From Apostichopus japonicus (Eukaryota; Echinodermata; Holothuroidea; Aspidochirotida; Stichopodidae), in the NCBI RefSeq assembly GCF_037975245.1, contig NC_092562.1, positions 29,525,554-29,589,553 of the forward strand: a stretch of DNA of 64,000 bases, in the 5' to 3' direction. Position 1 is the first letter of the stretch; every line of letters begins with the position of its first letter. Below the pieces are notes generated by a model that worked only from the letters and a program-made list of their open reading frames with translations, was not told the DNA's origin and searched no databases. The translations under genes were made by a program, and so were the position numbers. Shown here piece by piece: positions 25,257-38,400 of the stretch.

Positions 25257-28200
25257 ATGAGTGTGGGACCTCTAGTGGTAGAGATACTCTGTATCTTTGC
25301 CCTCTCAGCTTATCTGCTTCACAAGTATGGAGACTGGAGGAAACAGCATCCCTTAGTGACAATTATAGTCTTCATCTCGTGGTATTTCTCCTTCATCATC
25401 ATCTTTGTTCTTCCACTCGATGTCACCACAGTAAGTATGAAGTATTAAGTGGTACTTCTGTTAGTTTAAGTAGAGATGTATGGCTGATTGAATGTCACCA
25501 CAGTAAGTATGTCTGAAGGAGTATTCCACACTGTTAGTTTAACTAGAGATGACTGAGTGAATGTCACCACAGTAAGTATGCCTGAAGTGGTACTCCACAC
25601 TGTTAGTTTAACTAGAGATTGAATGTCACCACAGTAACATGCCTGAAGGAGTATTCCACACTGTGAGCTGAAAGCCCATGATCTTGTCCCTAACTAGTGA
25701 TGTATGACTGAATGATTATCACACAGTAAGTATGCCTGAAGGAGTGTTCCACACAGTTAGCTAAAAGCACAGTATCTTGTCCCTAACTAGTGATGTATGG
25801 CTGAGTGAATATTCACCTAGTTTAACTGGTTAAACCATCCATTACTCTAAGAAATGGATCACAGTAGGTGGTCTGTGATGTCATCAGAGAAGATGTTCTT
25901 CAAAAGCTTGGAAGTTCTTTTTATAATCTTCTTAAGTTCATGTGTTCTTGAAATGTGATACATTTGGACTGTTTATGTGAATCTGTCAAATGTTCTCTGC
26001 ATATAGAATTTCATCAAAATGCAACTTTTTTTTATAGAAATATTTGTATTTTCCTCCTTGGATATATGATTTAAATAATCTCAAGAAAAACATACAGTAC
26101 ATTTTCAGCTCTATTGCCATGATGTAATCATTCACCATGCTCAATGCCAGATGCATTCACAAAATATTACCAAATTTGAAAATTCATATCTTTGCCATGA
26201 AAAATTATGCGAGTTTGCAGAAAATTTCCGACACTATCGTTATTAGTTCAGTCAATGGCAGCCACAGGACCACCCCTTTACGAGCTCTGAAAAGCCCAGC
26301 CGATAAATTGAGAGCACAACCCAGCAACCCCCTCCATACCCCCCTCCCTCTCTCTCTCACTTAAATTATGACCTCTGATATGCATTGACAATGTCATGGA
26401 GACTGCTAAGCTTCCTTACTCACCAACCTCTAAGAGGTTGTAGTTTTTCCCAATCACTTATTAAAGTAGACCTGTAAGATGGCATTATGGGATGTCAAGA
26501 ACCCTTTGGAATCATCTTACTTGATGAATAACTTTACCAAATCAAAGGAACTGTACTAGTTACACTTATTTACTATGTTTGAGAACATTTTGTTAAAAAT
26601 ACAACTTGTTCCCCAGTTTATCCTAAAATCAGTGCAAAACCAGCAGTTTAAATAAAACATTGATCTGCCAATTGTTAGGCCTTTAGAACTTGTCATATTG
26701 CGAATCTAAAGTGTTTGCTTTGAACATAGCATGAGCACATGATTTTAATGTTGGGACATTGTACATTGAATTGTAATGTACAGTCCATAAACATATCAAT
26801 GTCACTGTTCACAAGTACAGTACCTATATCTCGGTCCCTATCAGTAATGTATATATTTCATTATTCCTCTTTTTGTTTTGTCACATTAAATCCTGTCATG
26901 CTTTAATTTATATCATAAATGTAATTTATGTATCAGAATCTCTGTTCTTAATTTATCCCCACATCGACTGTTTTTTTCACAATTTCTCCCAATTTGATTG
27001 CTTTTAGACATTTTACAAGCAGTGTGTGCATGATTCTGTGAAGCCAAGTACAGCGGCCCCTTCTAAATTAAACGAAATAGATACCACCCTTTGGGTTGAT
27101 CCCAAAGTAATAACAACAGAAGACGTCGTAGACTCAAATCGGATCCGAAGGGAATCCCCTCCGGTCAACGAATGTCATGAACCCTGGAGTTACGTACCTG
27201 AAAATATTCTACCTATCATCTGGTCCATAGTGTACTGGACATCTTATCTACTCACATGGTAAGCACTATCACATGATATGATCAAAACTAAGATTATAGT
27301 GTACTGGACATCTTATCTACTCACATGGTAAGCAGTATCACATGATATGATCTAAACTTAGATTTAGTGTACTGGACATCTTATCTACAAGCACTATCAC
27401 ATGATATGATCAAAATTAAGATTATAGTGTACTGGACATCTTATCTACTCACATACAAGCACTATCACATGATATGATCAAAACTAAGATTATAGTGTAC
27501 TGGATTATAGAGTAGATTATAGAGTGGATTATAGAGTACTGGAGTATAGTGTACTAAGATTATAGTGTACTATCTACAAGCACTATCACATCATATGATC
27601 AAAACTAAAATAATAGTGTACTGGACATATAATCTACTCACATGCTAAGCACTATCACATGATATGATCAAAACAGACTATAGTGTACTGGACATCTTAT
27701 CTACTCACATACAAGCACTATCACATGATATGATCAAAACTAAGATTATAGTGTACTGGACATCTTATCTACTCACATGGTAAGCACTATCACATGATAT
27801 GATCAAAACTAAGATTATAGTGTACTGGACATCTTATCTACTCACATGGTAAGCACTATCACATGATATGATCAAAACTAAGATTATAGTGTACTGGACA
27901 TCTTATCTACTCACATGGTAAGCACTATCACATGATATGATCAAAACTAAGATTATAGTGTACTGGACATCTTATCTACTCACATGGTAAGCACTATCAC
28001 ATGATATGATCAAAACTAAGATTATAGTGTACTGGACATCTTATCTACTCACATGGTAAGCACTATCACATGATATGATCAAAACTAAGATTATAGTGTA
28101 CTGGACATCTTATCTACTCACATGGTAAGCACCATCACATGATATGATCAAAACTAAGATTATAGTGTACTGGACATCTTATCTACTCACATGGTAAGCA

Positions 28201-29377
28201 CTATCACATGATATGATCAAAACTAAGATTATAGTGTACTGGACATCTTATCTACTCACATGGTAAGCACTATCACATGATATGATCAAAACTAAGATTA
28301 TAGTGTACTGGACATCTTATCTACTCACATGGTAAGCACTATCACATGATATGATCAAAACTAAGATTATAGTGTACTGGACATCTTATCTACTCACATG
28401 GTAAGCACTATCACATGATATGATCAAAACTAAGATTATAGTGTACTGGACATCTTATCTACTCACATACAAGCACTATCACATGATATGATCAAAACTA
28501 AGATTATAGTGTACTGGAAATCTTATCTACTCACATGGTAAGCAGTAACACATGATATGATCAAAACTAAGATTATGGATGGAAACCCTGGAATAAAAGG
28601 TTTCTGTTGACTTTGCAATCTGTAGCAAGTTTGACAGCTTTGAGATAAATTGATATGTTAAATCACCGGGTTGTGTTGGTCACTTCACCAAGCCTACTGA
28701 GTTTTACGGAAAATAAGTTTGCAATCAGTCTGACTGTGACACCATAATTTATTTTCACCCAATGAATCTAATATTTAGTTAATAACAGAACACTGACTGG
28801 GAAATTGATTTTCTCCTCTCTTATCTGTCTCCAAACATCATCTGTACTTTCCCATCTACCTAAACTACATGACCAGAAATCTTTCAGCACTGCGCCCTCT
28901 ATTTCTACTTCTGGGCACCGCCAACTTTTCTCCTCCTTTCCAAGCTACCAATCAGAAGTGTAAGCTACGTGACTTGCGGGATTTTCATACAAGAGCAAAG
29001 CAAGCAAAAAGGAAGAGAAAAGAAATTTGTTGGTCTTTCTAAATTACCAAGTTTAATTAGCGCTTAATTAACGACTCCAATATTTTTCCAAGTAAGGCTT
29101 TGTCCAGACAATCTTATAATACAAATATTTTCACAGTACTATGCAAGACAAGAAACAGACCTGAACAAAAGAAACTTTTGTGAAAGTCTTGAAGGAAAAT
29201 GAAACTGGAAAAAATGTATTCATCAGATACACTGAAATAAGGAAATATTTGTGGTGATGACAATATAGACATAGGTGTACGAGGTGGGGGGGCAGGGGGG
29301 GCAGACTGCCCCCCAAATTTCCAGAGGACAAGAAATTCGGGCAAAAGTCCTGAAAAATTCGGGCAGCCTAAGAGGGA

Positions 29378-29417
<40 letters not shown>

Positions 29418-32400
29418 TGCAGTAGCTTGCCCGAATCTTTTTCAAATTTTTGCCCGACAATTCTGTGGAGAGCGTTTTATGTTATTTGTTTTGTGACATT
29501 AATATTAATATAGGCCTAATGACTTTCTTTATTTAGCATCATGTTGCCAGAATATATCCGTGTAACACCACCGTAAGCGCAGCTCATCTGGGCTACCACT
29601 TTTTAACTAGTCAACTGTATACCTGGACATCCCCGACATGAGTGTATATAAGAAACGTTTTCTTGTTCATGGATGGTGGGGGGGGGGAGTGCCTACAAGC
29701 CTAGAAGTACAGGTTTATCATATTCTTTGTTATTTTTTATACTTTTTTTGTGAGCCAAATCTCACCCGACACAGCCACATTATCCCGCCTACGTGTCGTT
29801 GAACAACGTATGTTTTTCTGGAGGTAGCTGAGTACTGTGTTAAAATAATAAATACGGTACCGGTAACTAAATAGGAGCTTAAAAAATATACTGTCCTATT
29901 TTTCCCCTTCAAAGTGATGTTACCATTTTTTCTTCTTCTAATTTACCAAATTTTTGGGGAAGTGTAAATTTCTAAAACGTGAGATTATAAAAAAAAGAAT
30001 GTTTAGATGCAACTTGCAAGGCCTCAGAAGTGCCATTTCCGGCAGTCTGAGAGTCATTTTTTGCCAAAAAATTTCTTGTACGCTACGCGCCAACCGATGG
30101 TGGCGCTCCGCTTAGATAGTGTCACGGGAACTTTCGGGCACAAAAGTTTCTGCCCCCCCAAACTGAAATGATCCCGTACGCCTATGAATATAGATACCTG
30201 TACTAGAAGTATCTATAATGTTAGCATGTCACCACTAGTCATGAAAAATTAAAGGATTGCAGGGCAGGTTAATCCAAGCTTCAGTCATTCAAAGATCATG
30301 TATCATTTAATAGCTTGGTAGATGAAATATAAATACAAAATATTAAGATATTTCAAAATTCAATAGCACACAGCTGACGGCTACAAGAAATATTTTATAT
30401 TACAGTTTTTCATTTATTTGACTTTTCTACATTTCTAAATACAATAAAGATTCATATTGTAAGTGTCAAGTAGGCCCACAAATTGTTGTGAAAGGAGATA
30501 TTTTGAACTGTCCACAAGACATATAAACGCCATGAAAAATATAACACATTAATGCACTTTAAGCATGCAAAAATAAAGCACAATTACTAGCAATCTTGCT
30601 CCCCTGTCCAAATTATCAAAACATTCACCAGGGAATCTTCATTGCCCTGTTTATCTGAACCTTCACCAGTGCCATCTATCAGAATCATGGCCACCATTTT
30701 GAAAGTTGATATAAGATAATTAACGACCTTCCGAAATCTTTAAAATGTTGTATATTTCTCATAGGCAACTCACTTATGAGAGACTAGTTTTAAGTATTGT
30801 TCATTATCTGTGGCACTCATGTTGCAATTACATATATTTTGTTGTACATGCCAGTTGTCATAATATTAGCAACCCTCTTTAGCTATTAAACATCCAATGC
30901 ATACGAGTAATAATACACACCCAGTTGGGACATGTGTTCATATCCAATACCATGCTCTCAAAGCCATGGTATTGGCAGTACAAACAGTTCCAAACCTTGA
31001 TCGGATAGAAACATGATATTCATACTGCTGGTACTGACAATACGAGTGCTCTGAAGCGGGACACGACACTACAGTTTAGTAAAAAATTGTCCCAACTGGG
31101 TGAATAAATGTAAGGAACTTCATACTATCAGTATAAGTGCTTTGAAGCATTATATGAGAGTACAGTACTCAGAGATTTGTAATAGTATTAGAGAACTGTC
31201 CCCACTGGGCCGTACAAGTCCATAACATATTAATAATGTAGTCTTGATTATCGATTCGATCTGATTCTTGCTTTACAGGATTGTAATGCCAATGATGAAG
31301 TCTTATGTGTCTGCCGGTGCTTTCACCGTCAGAGGAAAATTGAAGGCCGCAGTGGTGGAGAATCTCATTTGGTATGGCAGTTATCTCCTAATATTTGGCG
31401 TATTCCTCATCTACGCGGCGGTCGACCCTAAGATTGAATTAGATATGTAAGTAGTACTGTACCGTTGGAATGTATTCGCTTATACTTTCAGCAATATCTC
31501 TCGATATTAAAAACATATAAAACAAGTGCAGTTTTGCTTGGTTCATGAAGCAATACTGTTACAAGTGTATGTGTGATCTTGAAGTGTTGTTGTTGTTGAG
31601 TGTGTTTCTTATGGGTGTTATTGTGTATTTTGGTATTGGAAAGTTGTTAAATATGTTCTTTTTTAAGGTGTTGTTTGATATTCCTGATTTAGAGGTTAGC
31701 CACATGTTCCTTTTGAAGATATCGATGGACAGAATTTGGGAACATGGTTCTGTAGAGGGTACCGTTAGGTCTATGGGATTTCTGGATTGAAGGTGTCCTT
31801 GGTTATGTACTGCAGTTTGATCCATTGGGAATGTTGCTATATTGTTATGTACGGTTATAAACTTTCAGCATGCAAGGATTTACTTCACTTTGATCACTTA
31901 CCTGTCTCCCCTCAACCTCAGCACTCTCTCTCTACCGTGTCTAGTGATCTGGTAACCTTTCAGCACCATTACCCTCTCTATGACCAGTTACTACCAATCA
32001 ATGACTCTCCTTCTCATTCTACCACCCTCCTTTTCTTTCCACCACCCAAAATGTCTGGAAATATGTCTTTCGTACAGGTGTCCAAAATCTTCAACTTCAG
32101 TGTGATTAACTTGTTTTTTTCCCCCTTTATCTGCAGACAAAACCTTCAGGTGATTGGGATCACTGCCAGTAACACATGGGGTCTGCTCCTGTTGGTATTA
32201 CTGCTGGGGTACGGCTTAGTGGAAGTACCCAGGAAGTACTGGTATCAGTCAAAGAAGGGATACCTCTTAAACTACATCTATTTTCAACTAGCTAAGTTGA
32301 GCACAGAGAAATCAGAGGCTGAGGAACATCTTGAGGATGTTCTGGAGGTAAAGCTCCCCCCCCCCCCCGAAACTCAGGATATGGTTACTTGAATGGAACT

Positions 32401-35400
32401 TAGTTTGGTTGGCTAAAACCCTTCAATTTTTCCCTGGAGTGGATCAAAGTGGTCTGTGAGATATCATGATGTCAAATGTTCTTCAAAAGCTTTATGTTCA
32501 TTTTAATAACTGGTCATCATTTTCAATGTTGCCTTAGCTGTCCATGTTCTCTGTAAATTCATCAAAATGCAACAACTTTGTAGAAATATAATTTTATTTC
32601 TGTGAATTATTCAAGTGAGTATTATCAAAATTAAAAATTATAAAAATTTCAGCTGAATTGCCGTAATGACATCAATCACTCTACTGTTGCCAGATGCCTT
32701 CACAATAATCAGTAGTTATTTTTTTTATTTTTTTTAATAATACAACCAAGTTTGAAAAAAACATGTGTTCTCCGTACAAAATGCTATGAGGATATGACTT
32801 TGAACAAGAGATGTAGAAAGTTTCCGAACACATTTGTAATTAGTAAATAAATATATATTTGTTTAATTTCAAAGTAGGATTTAAAAGATGTTGATAATTG
32901 ATTATCTTTATTTATATTCTTTATTTATTTGTTTGTTTTTTGTTTCCTATTGCAGGATGTCAGGAGGGTGTCAGATGTCATTAAATACAACCATGCCAGC
33001 AGAAAGAATGTTAATACCATCATCTCTAAATGTCCAGACACATTCCAAGATTCATTAGTTAAACACTTAGATGATTTTCAAGATTACGGCCAGAGGAAAG
33101 AACAGGTAGGAAGTATATTCTCAGAGCATTTTACGTTTGCTTTTTTATATCCAGTCATACCTCTCATGTTGTTACCTGCACCAAGGGAAAGCAGATTGAA
33201 AGCACAGAGGTTTCTTCCTAGAGAGGGACACCTCTGATATACAGGGAGATCCTTCTTGATAGTTACCGATAATTTAGTTTAGTTTTGTGACGTAAAGTGA
33301 TTGGTAGGTTCTCACTCTGGGAAAGGTTTTCAGTGCACTGCCAAAAGTAGAACAATGTCAATGGGTTTGAATATTTCTCGTTAAATGATGAGTTTAGACA
33401 GAAATTTATTGCTGATAATATCAAGTCAAATTGATAGTTGTATGTAACACAAAATATCGAGTGCAGGCCATGTTTCTAATTAAGTTTTCAATAGATTCAC
33501 CTCTATTACATCTTGAATCCCCCCTCTCCCCATCACCCTTTAGGAAAAACTTTATGATGACATCATCACCTCAACCCATGAGTAATTGTTAATGTTAATC
33601 TATGCCTTTATTCCATATTGTCAGTGGTGGTATTCTGGTATGAAATCCAACATGATTTGTCCTTGAGGACCTTGTTAATGACTTCTGTCTATTCAAGACT
33701 TCTACAAAATATGGAGCTGTTCCATGTAAATTTGAGTGTTGCTTCTATGACTGATAATCAAAGATGTAACCTAGCCAGTTTGATTGATGAGTCTGATGTT
33801 AACATAACGACTGACTTCTCAGATATGAGAATATTGGTATTAAGTTCTATCCTGCACTGCTAACATATTTTTCAATATCCTGTACCTTTGCAAAGAATTC
33901 TTTGATTTTGTCTAATGTTTTCATGAAAAACTGTCTCAAAAAGTGAGGCATCATAAGTAAAAGGCTGTGTGCATTGGTATTGTTGAAGCCTTACAAACAA
34001 ACAATACCCCATCCGCCTGTTTTGTAGTAACACTACCTCTTGCATCCACATTGGCAAAAAAAGATAATAATAAAGTCTTCCCTTTCATATTTCTAACAAC
34101 ATTTTGCACTTTGTCTAAACAGCATTGAGATGCTCTGTGTTTACATTTAACGTGTTGTTTGTTTGTTGTTGTTGGGGTTGTTTTTTTTAAATGGGTGTGT
34201 TTGTTTTTAATTATGTTTCATATTCTTGAAGTATTTCCAAAACAAACTTTCTCTGGAAAAAACTTGTAACTTTCTACAAATTGAAATCATAGGTCAAACT
34301 TACTCAAATTTCTCAGACTCTCAATTGATTTAATGAATTTAAAGGTAAAAATTTTTGGGAAAAATAGTTTTAGTCATCAGAGAAAACCTTAATGAAAAGC
34401 ATTTTTCCCCTCCTTTTTTCTCGTAAAAGCTAATATTATCAACTATGTTATCAACCTCTGTCCCTTAGCAACAGCTCAATATCTAACTTAATTAAGCCTT
34501 CCAATATATTTGCCATCTCCCAGAAAGAAATTTGAGGCTTCTTAATGACTCTTAATAATGTTTCACTTTACTTGTACTCATTTGCTTTTCTTTATTAAAA
34601 GACTGAACCAGTTATGGTAAGTAGCAATTGAACGCAACCTAACATGCTTATTTTTTTTGCAACCCACAGTTTTGCTTTGTGTAGCTTATAGAAGCCATTA
34701 CCCCCCCCCCCCCTTCCTTTAATGGTGTAACCAGGAAATTGATGATGGGGCTCTTCATAATTAAATAAGGAAGTTTATCCCATCAGTGAAGACCATAACA
34801 TGAACCAACGGTTATATATTACTAACTAAAGAAATCAGTTTACCTCTCAGAGCTGAGTTTGCAGAGCTGGAAAATTTGTTGTCACCAACAACACTTTGCC
34901 TGTTTTGTTATGAAACAATTTGTTACATATTAAAAAACTGAAATACAATGAAACACCAATCTTGGGTATAGACATATTTTCTTTGCCAATTTTACAATTC
35001 TGCCATTTTGTGTACAGTTTGGGCACAAAGTTGAATTAAAATAGCCCCAGTTATCACCAACTGCAATAATTAGCTATTCAAAAGGGAGCTAAACATTATT
35101 ACCGGGCTGGGGGGGGGGGGGATGGGAAGGAAATGGGAGGCTGGCTGTCTTATTGGTTGTACAGGGTGCCTAACCTGGTGGTGTTTTTGTCTCTACACAG
35201 CAATGTCATTTGATGTTCTTGTTGCACCATTGGTTTTTTGTTTTATTATTTATTTATTTATTAACTTACTTATTTATCCTCCTCCCCTAATTTAGCTTTC
35301 ACCTTATAACTCGCACATAACCACAATAACTTTGGCAAAAATAACAAACTAATGAAATACTGCTTATTCAGTACATCTTTGTGTTGTTTCTATTTTAATG

Positions 35401-38400
35401 ACCATTCAGAGTACCACTCTGTGAAGCCTTGTAAAGAATCAAACTTTACAAGTCAAACTGAAAGTGTCCTTCTGAAAAATAGTGACATTAACTCCACCAT
35501 CTGCCCTGAATGTAGAGCCCTATCTAAAGAGAGAGGCAGTGATGTTTCACCGTTTAGTATCGTAGGCTAACTGTAATTGTACACATTGTGCTGTTTGTAT
35601 ATGAATACTGCAACTTGGGTTACTTACATTTGGCTACAACCTGTTGGTACAGTAGCATGTATACACAACTAGTTGAAGAAAAGGCCAGATATTTGCAAAT
35701 GTAGTTTCTACCTTACTTCAGTCCACCAAATTCATCCCAGGAATGAGGAAAATTTGATGTCATGCTTGCATATGAAATGATATCAATATAATAATTTGTC
35801 GGATGCAATTATTTTTCTGTATAATGAGTAAAAATGTTAATAACTCACTAAGTATGATCTCTCTCTTAGTAGGATTGAGAGGATATTATTAGTGTATATG
35901 ACATGGTTTGGTCAGAGGATCACAGAGATACAACCCAACGCATAATACAGCAAAGAAAACATGATTATTAGATGACAAGTTTCTCAGTATGTATTTCTGT
36001 CTCTAGTTATTCTTGTGCAAAAGGGTTTCCCGCTCTATATGCAAATATATGTTCAATGGGGATGAATATTTAACAGTCAATACTCCAGCGATTTCACTTT
36101 TCTCTGATCTACTCCTGGGCGGAGGGTTTCATGGCCTTTCCACTTGTATATGTGTTTTATTAGCTGAATATTTATTTTATCGTTACCCCGCTAATCCGCT
36201 ATGCTTTCTCGGTTTGTCAATCGTCTTTTTATCGTTCAAGTGTACTTTATTGTATGATTGATGTGACTTCACTTAACACAGTATTGTATTTGTTGTGGTC
36301 TTATGGTCCAAATAAGTTTTGTTGAGATAGGATGTTTTCACCATTCTGACGCTAAATGATACCACTATATAGCACAATTGTCGACCAAGCACTACATTGT
36401 ACACAGTGACTGGACTAACAATGAGGAAAGCATGAAGGGAATAAATTATCTGGTACCGCATCGCAAAATGCTATGCAAAGTGGTCAAATTGCTATACGAG
36501 TCCAAAGATGTATAGCAGTTTGTGTACATAGGAACCATTGTATTTTATAAGAGACAAAATTTCAGTACCTTCAAAACTGCGACACAGAGTTTGATTTCTA
36601 AACTGTTCCACAATGACATGTGTTGTGGAATGATTGGAACTTTTATACACAGGCTCTAAATGGAATGTTGGTTTCTGTTTAAAAGGGAACAAAACTCAAA
36701 GGTCAAGAGAGATAAATGAAAACCTTCCTCGTTTAAGGTAATATTGTCTTTAATATCAGTTACTGTGTTGACTTTTATCTGTAGTGGAATCTATTTATGC
36801 TTAGGTCCCACATGCTGACTGCGAATGACTTCCAGTGTGTACATGAATACAGTTTATAGGGGACAATATAATCTTAAGTCAGTTCTCTTATATTTGCTTC
36901 ATCGATGATTCTTCCGACTAACTCCATAAACTCTGAATATGTTACATTCACAAAGATTAATGCTCAGATGCTAACTGTTTGCTGCCTGTGCTAAAAATAT
37001 GAATCAAAATTTTTATTGAAGTATGCTTCTTTTTCACAATCTGTACCTTCTTATGTAGGAAATGTCAGTATGTATGGGGGAAAATAAAAATTAACATTTA
37101 ATTTTTGCTAGCAGCTTTGCAGATATTAATTTTCTTTGGCTTAAGCCCTAGCTGCACATTAACAGATAAATGTCTGCTTAACTAAAGAGGAAGTATGTTT
37201 ACTAACAGTAACAAAGTACATCACATGGATTCATTGTGTAGTCAAAGCTAACTTAAACAGTGACTGAATCTTTCAGCAGTACTAAGGAATGAAGCTAATT
37301 GACGTACATGTACAGTATATATACATTGAATGCATCAATGAAGAACATATGCTTTATTCCAATCAAAGAAATCTTACAACCATCAAATGAAATTTATGTA
37401 ATTTAAATTAAATTTATTTGAAATTTCTTATATTTACATGCACAGGGTTTTTGCAGTAGATAAGCACTTTTGTTTATTAACAATTTTTTCCTCCTTTTGA
37501 AGCAATTTAATTGGAGAGCTCTGAGGTTGCTAGCACTGCAAGACCAGAACATCACTACTAAGTTGAATAGTATTAAAAACACATCAAAGATTGAACACTG
37601 CATTTTTTTTCCTTTTTTCCTTTTTCTTATTTGTCCTTTTTTTTGTCTTTCTTTGCTGTGAAATTTAATTTCATATATATATTTTTGAATTTGAAGATTC
37701 AGCTTAATAGAGGAGAAGACCTCAGCAAAGACTCTAGATTTATCGGTGCCTTAATAACTGGCACCATCGCAACAAGTTGTAGAAGATTTGTTGCTTTCAG
37801 ACTATGCAACTATTTATGATGTCACATTTTAATATCTTACTGTTCATATTTACATTGATATTGATTCATCTTTAGACCTTCTCCTCCTCCCTTCAACATG
37901 ATCTTAATTGAGCATAGTTTTGACAGTACCCATGTCATCTTATCCTCTTTAAGTTCAAAAGTGAGAGGTAGTTAGTTTAAACCTTTGCTTCTTTTTTTAA
38001 GAGTTTCCACAATTTGGGTTTTGTAAATTTGCAATTCACATACAGTCAAAGATATGTGTCTTTTATTTCCTTTTCTTATCATGGAAGTTATTGATAAGAT
38101 TTCAACGTCTGTTTGACAAAGGAACACATTGGTGGCAAGAAAACAACTGTTTGAGTTTGGTTGGCAAGTTAGCCAAATCTATGAAGGATTTACTCAAAAT
38201 CAGATGGCAATTGCTCCACCTAATCCACCATAATGAAAGAGTAACAAGCATATTCAGGTCATAACATTATATCTCCCAGATTTCATAATACTGTTAGTAA
38301 TCTTGATTAAGCAGCATGTTCGAATTTTAAAAGAATATTCAATATTTGGTTCTGTCAATTGAAGTGAAATGTGATTAGTGAAGTAGTGAAGTTAATAATC

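Noticed and set aside
27227..28578. The 69-bp direct repeats as a CRISPR-like array
   Set aside because: The units are contiguous with no unique spacers, the DNA is plainly eukaryotic, and the unit is a copy of an exon-intron junction.
31787..32392. A 201-codon open frame, the longest in the window
   Set aside because: Only its last part (32137-32347) is real coding sequence, LMBRD2 exon 4. The upstream portion is intron 3 with a clear CTGCAG acceptor before the exon, and has no homology I recognise.
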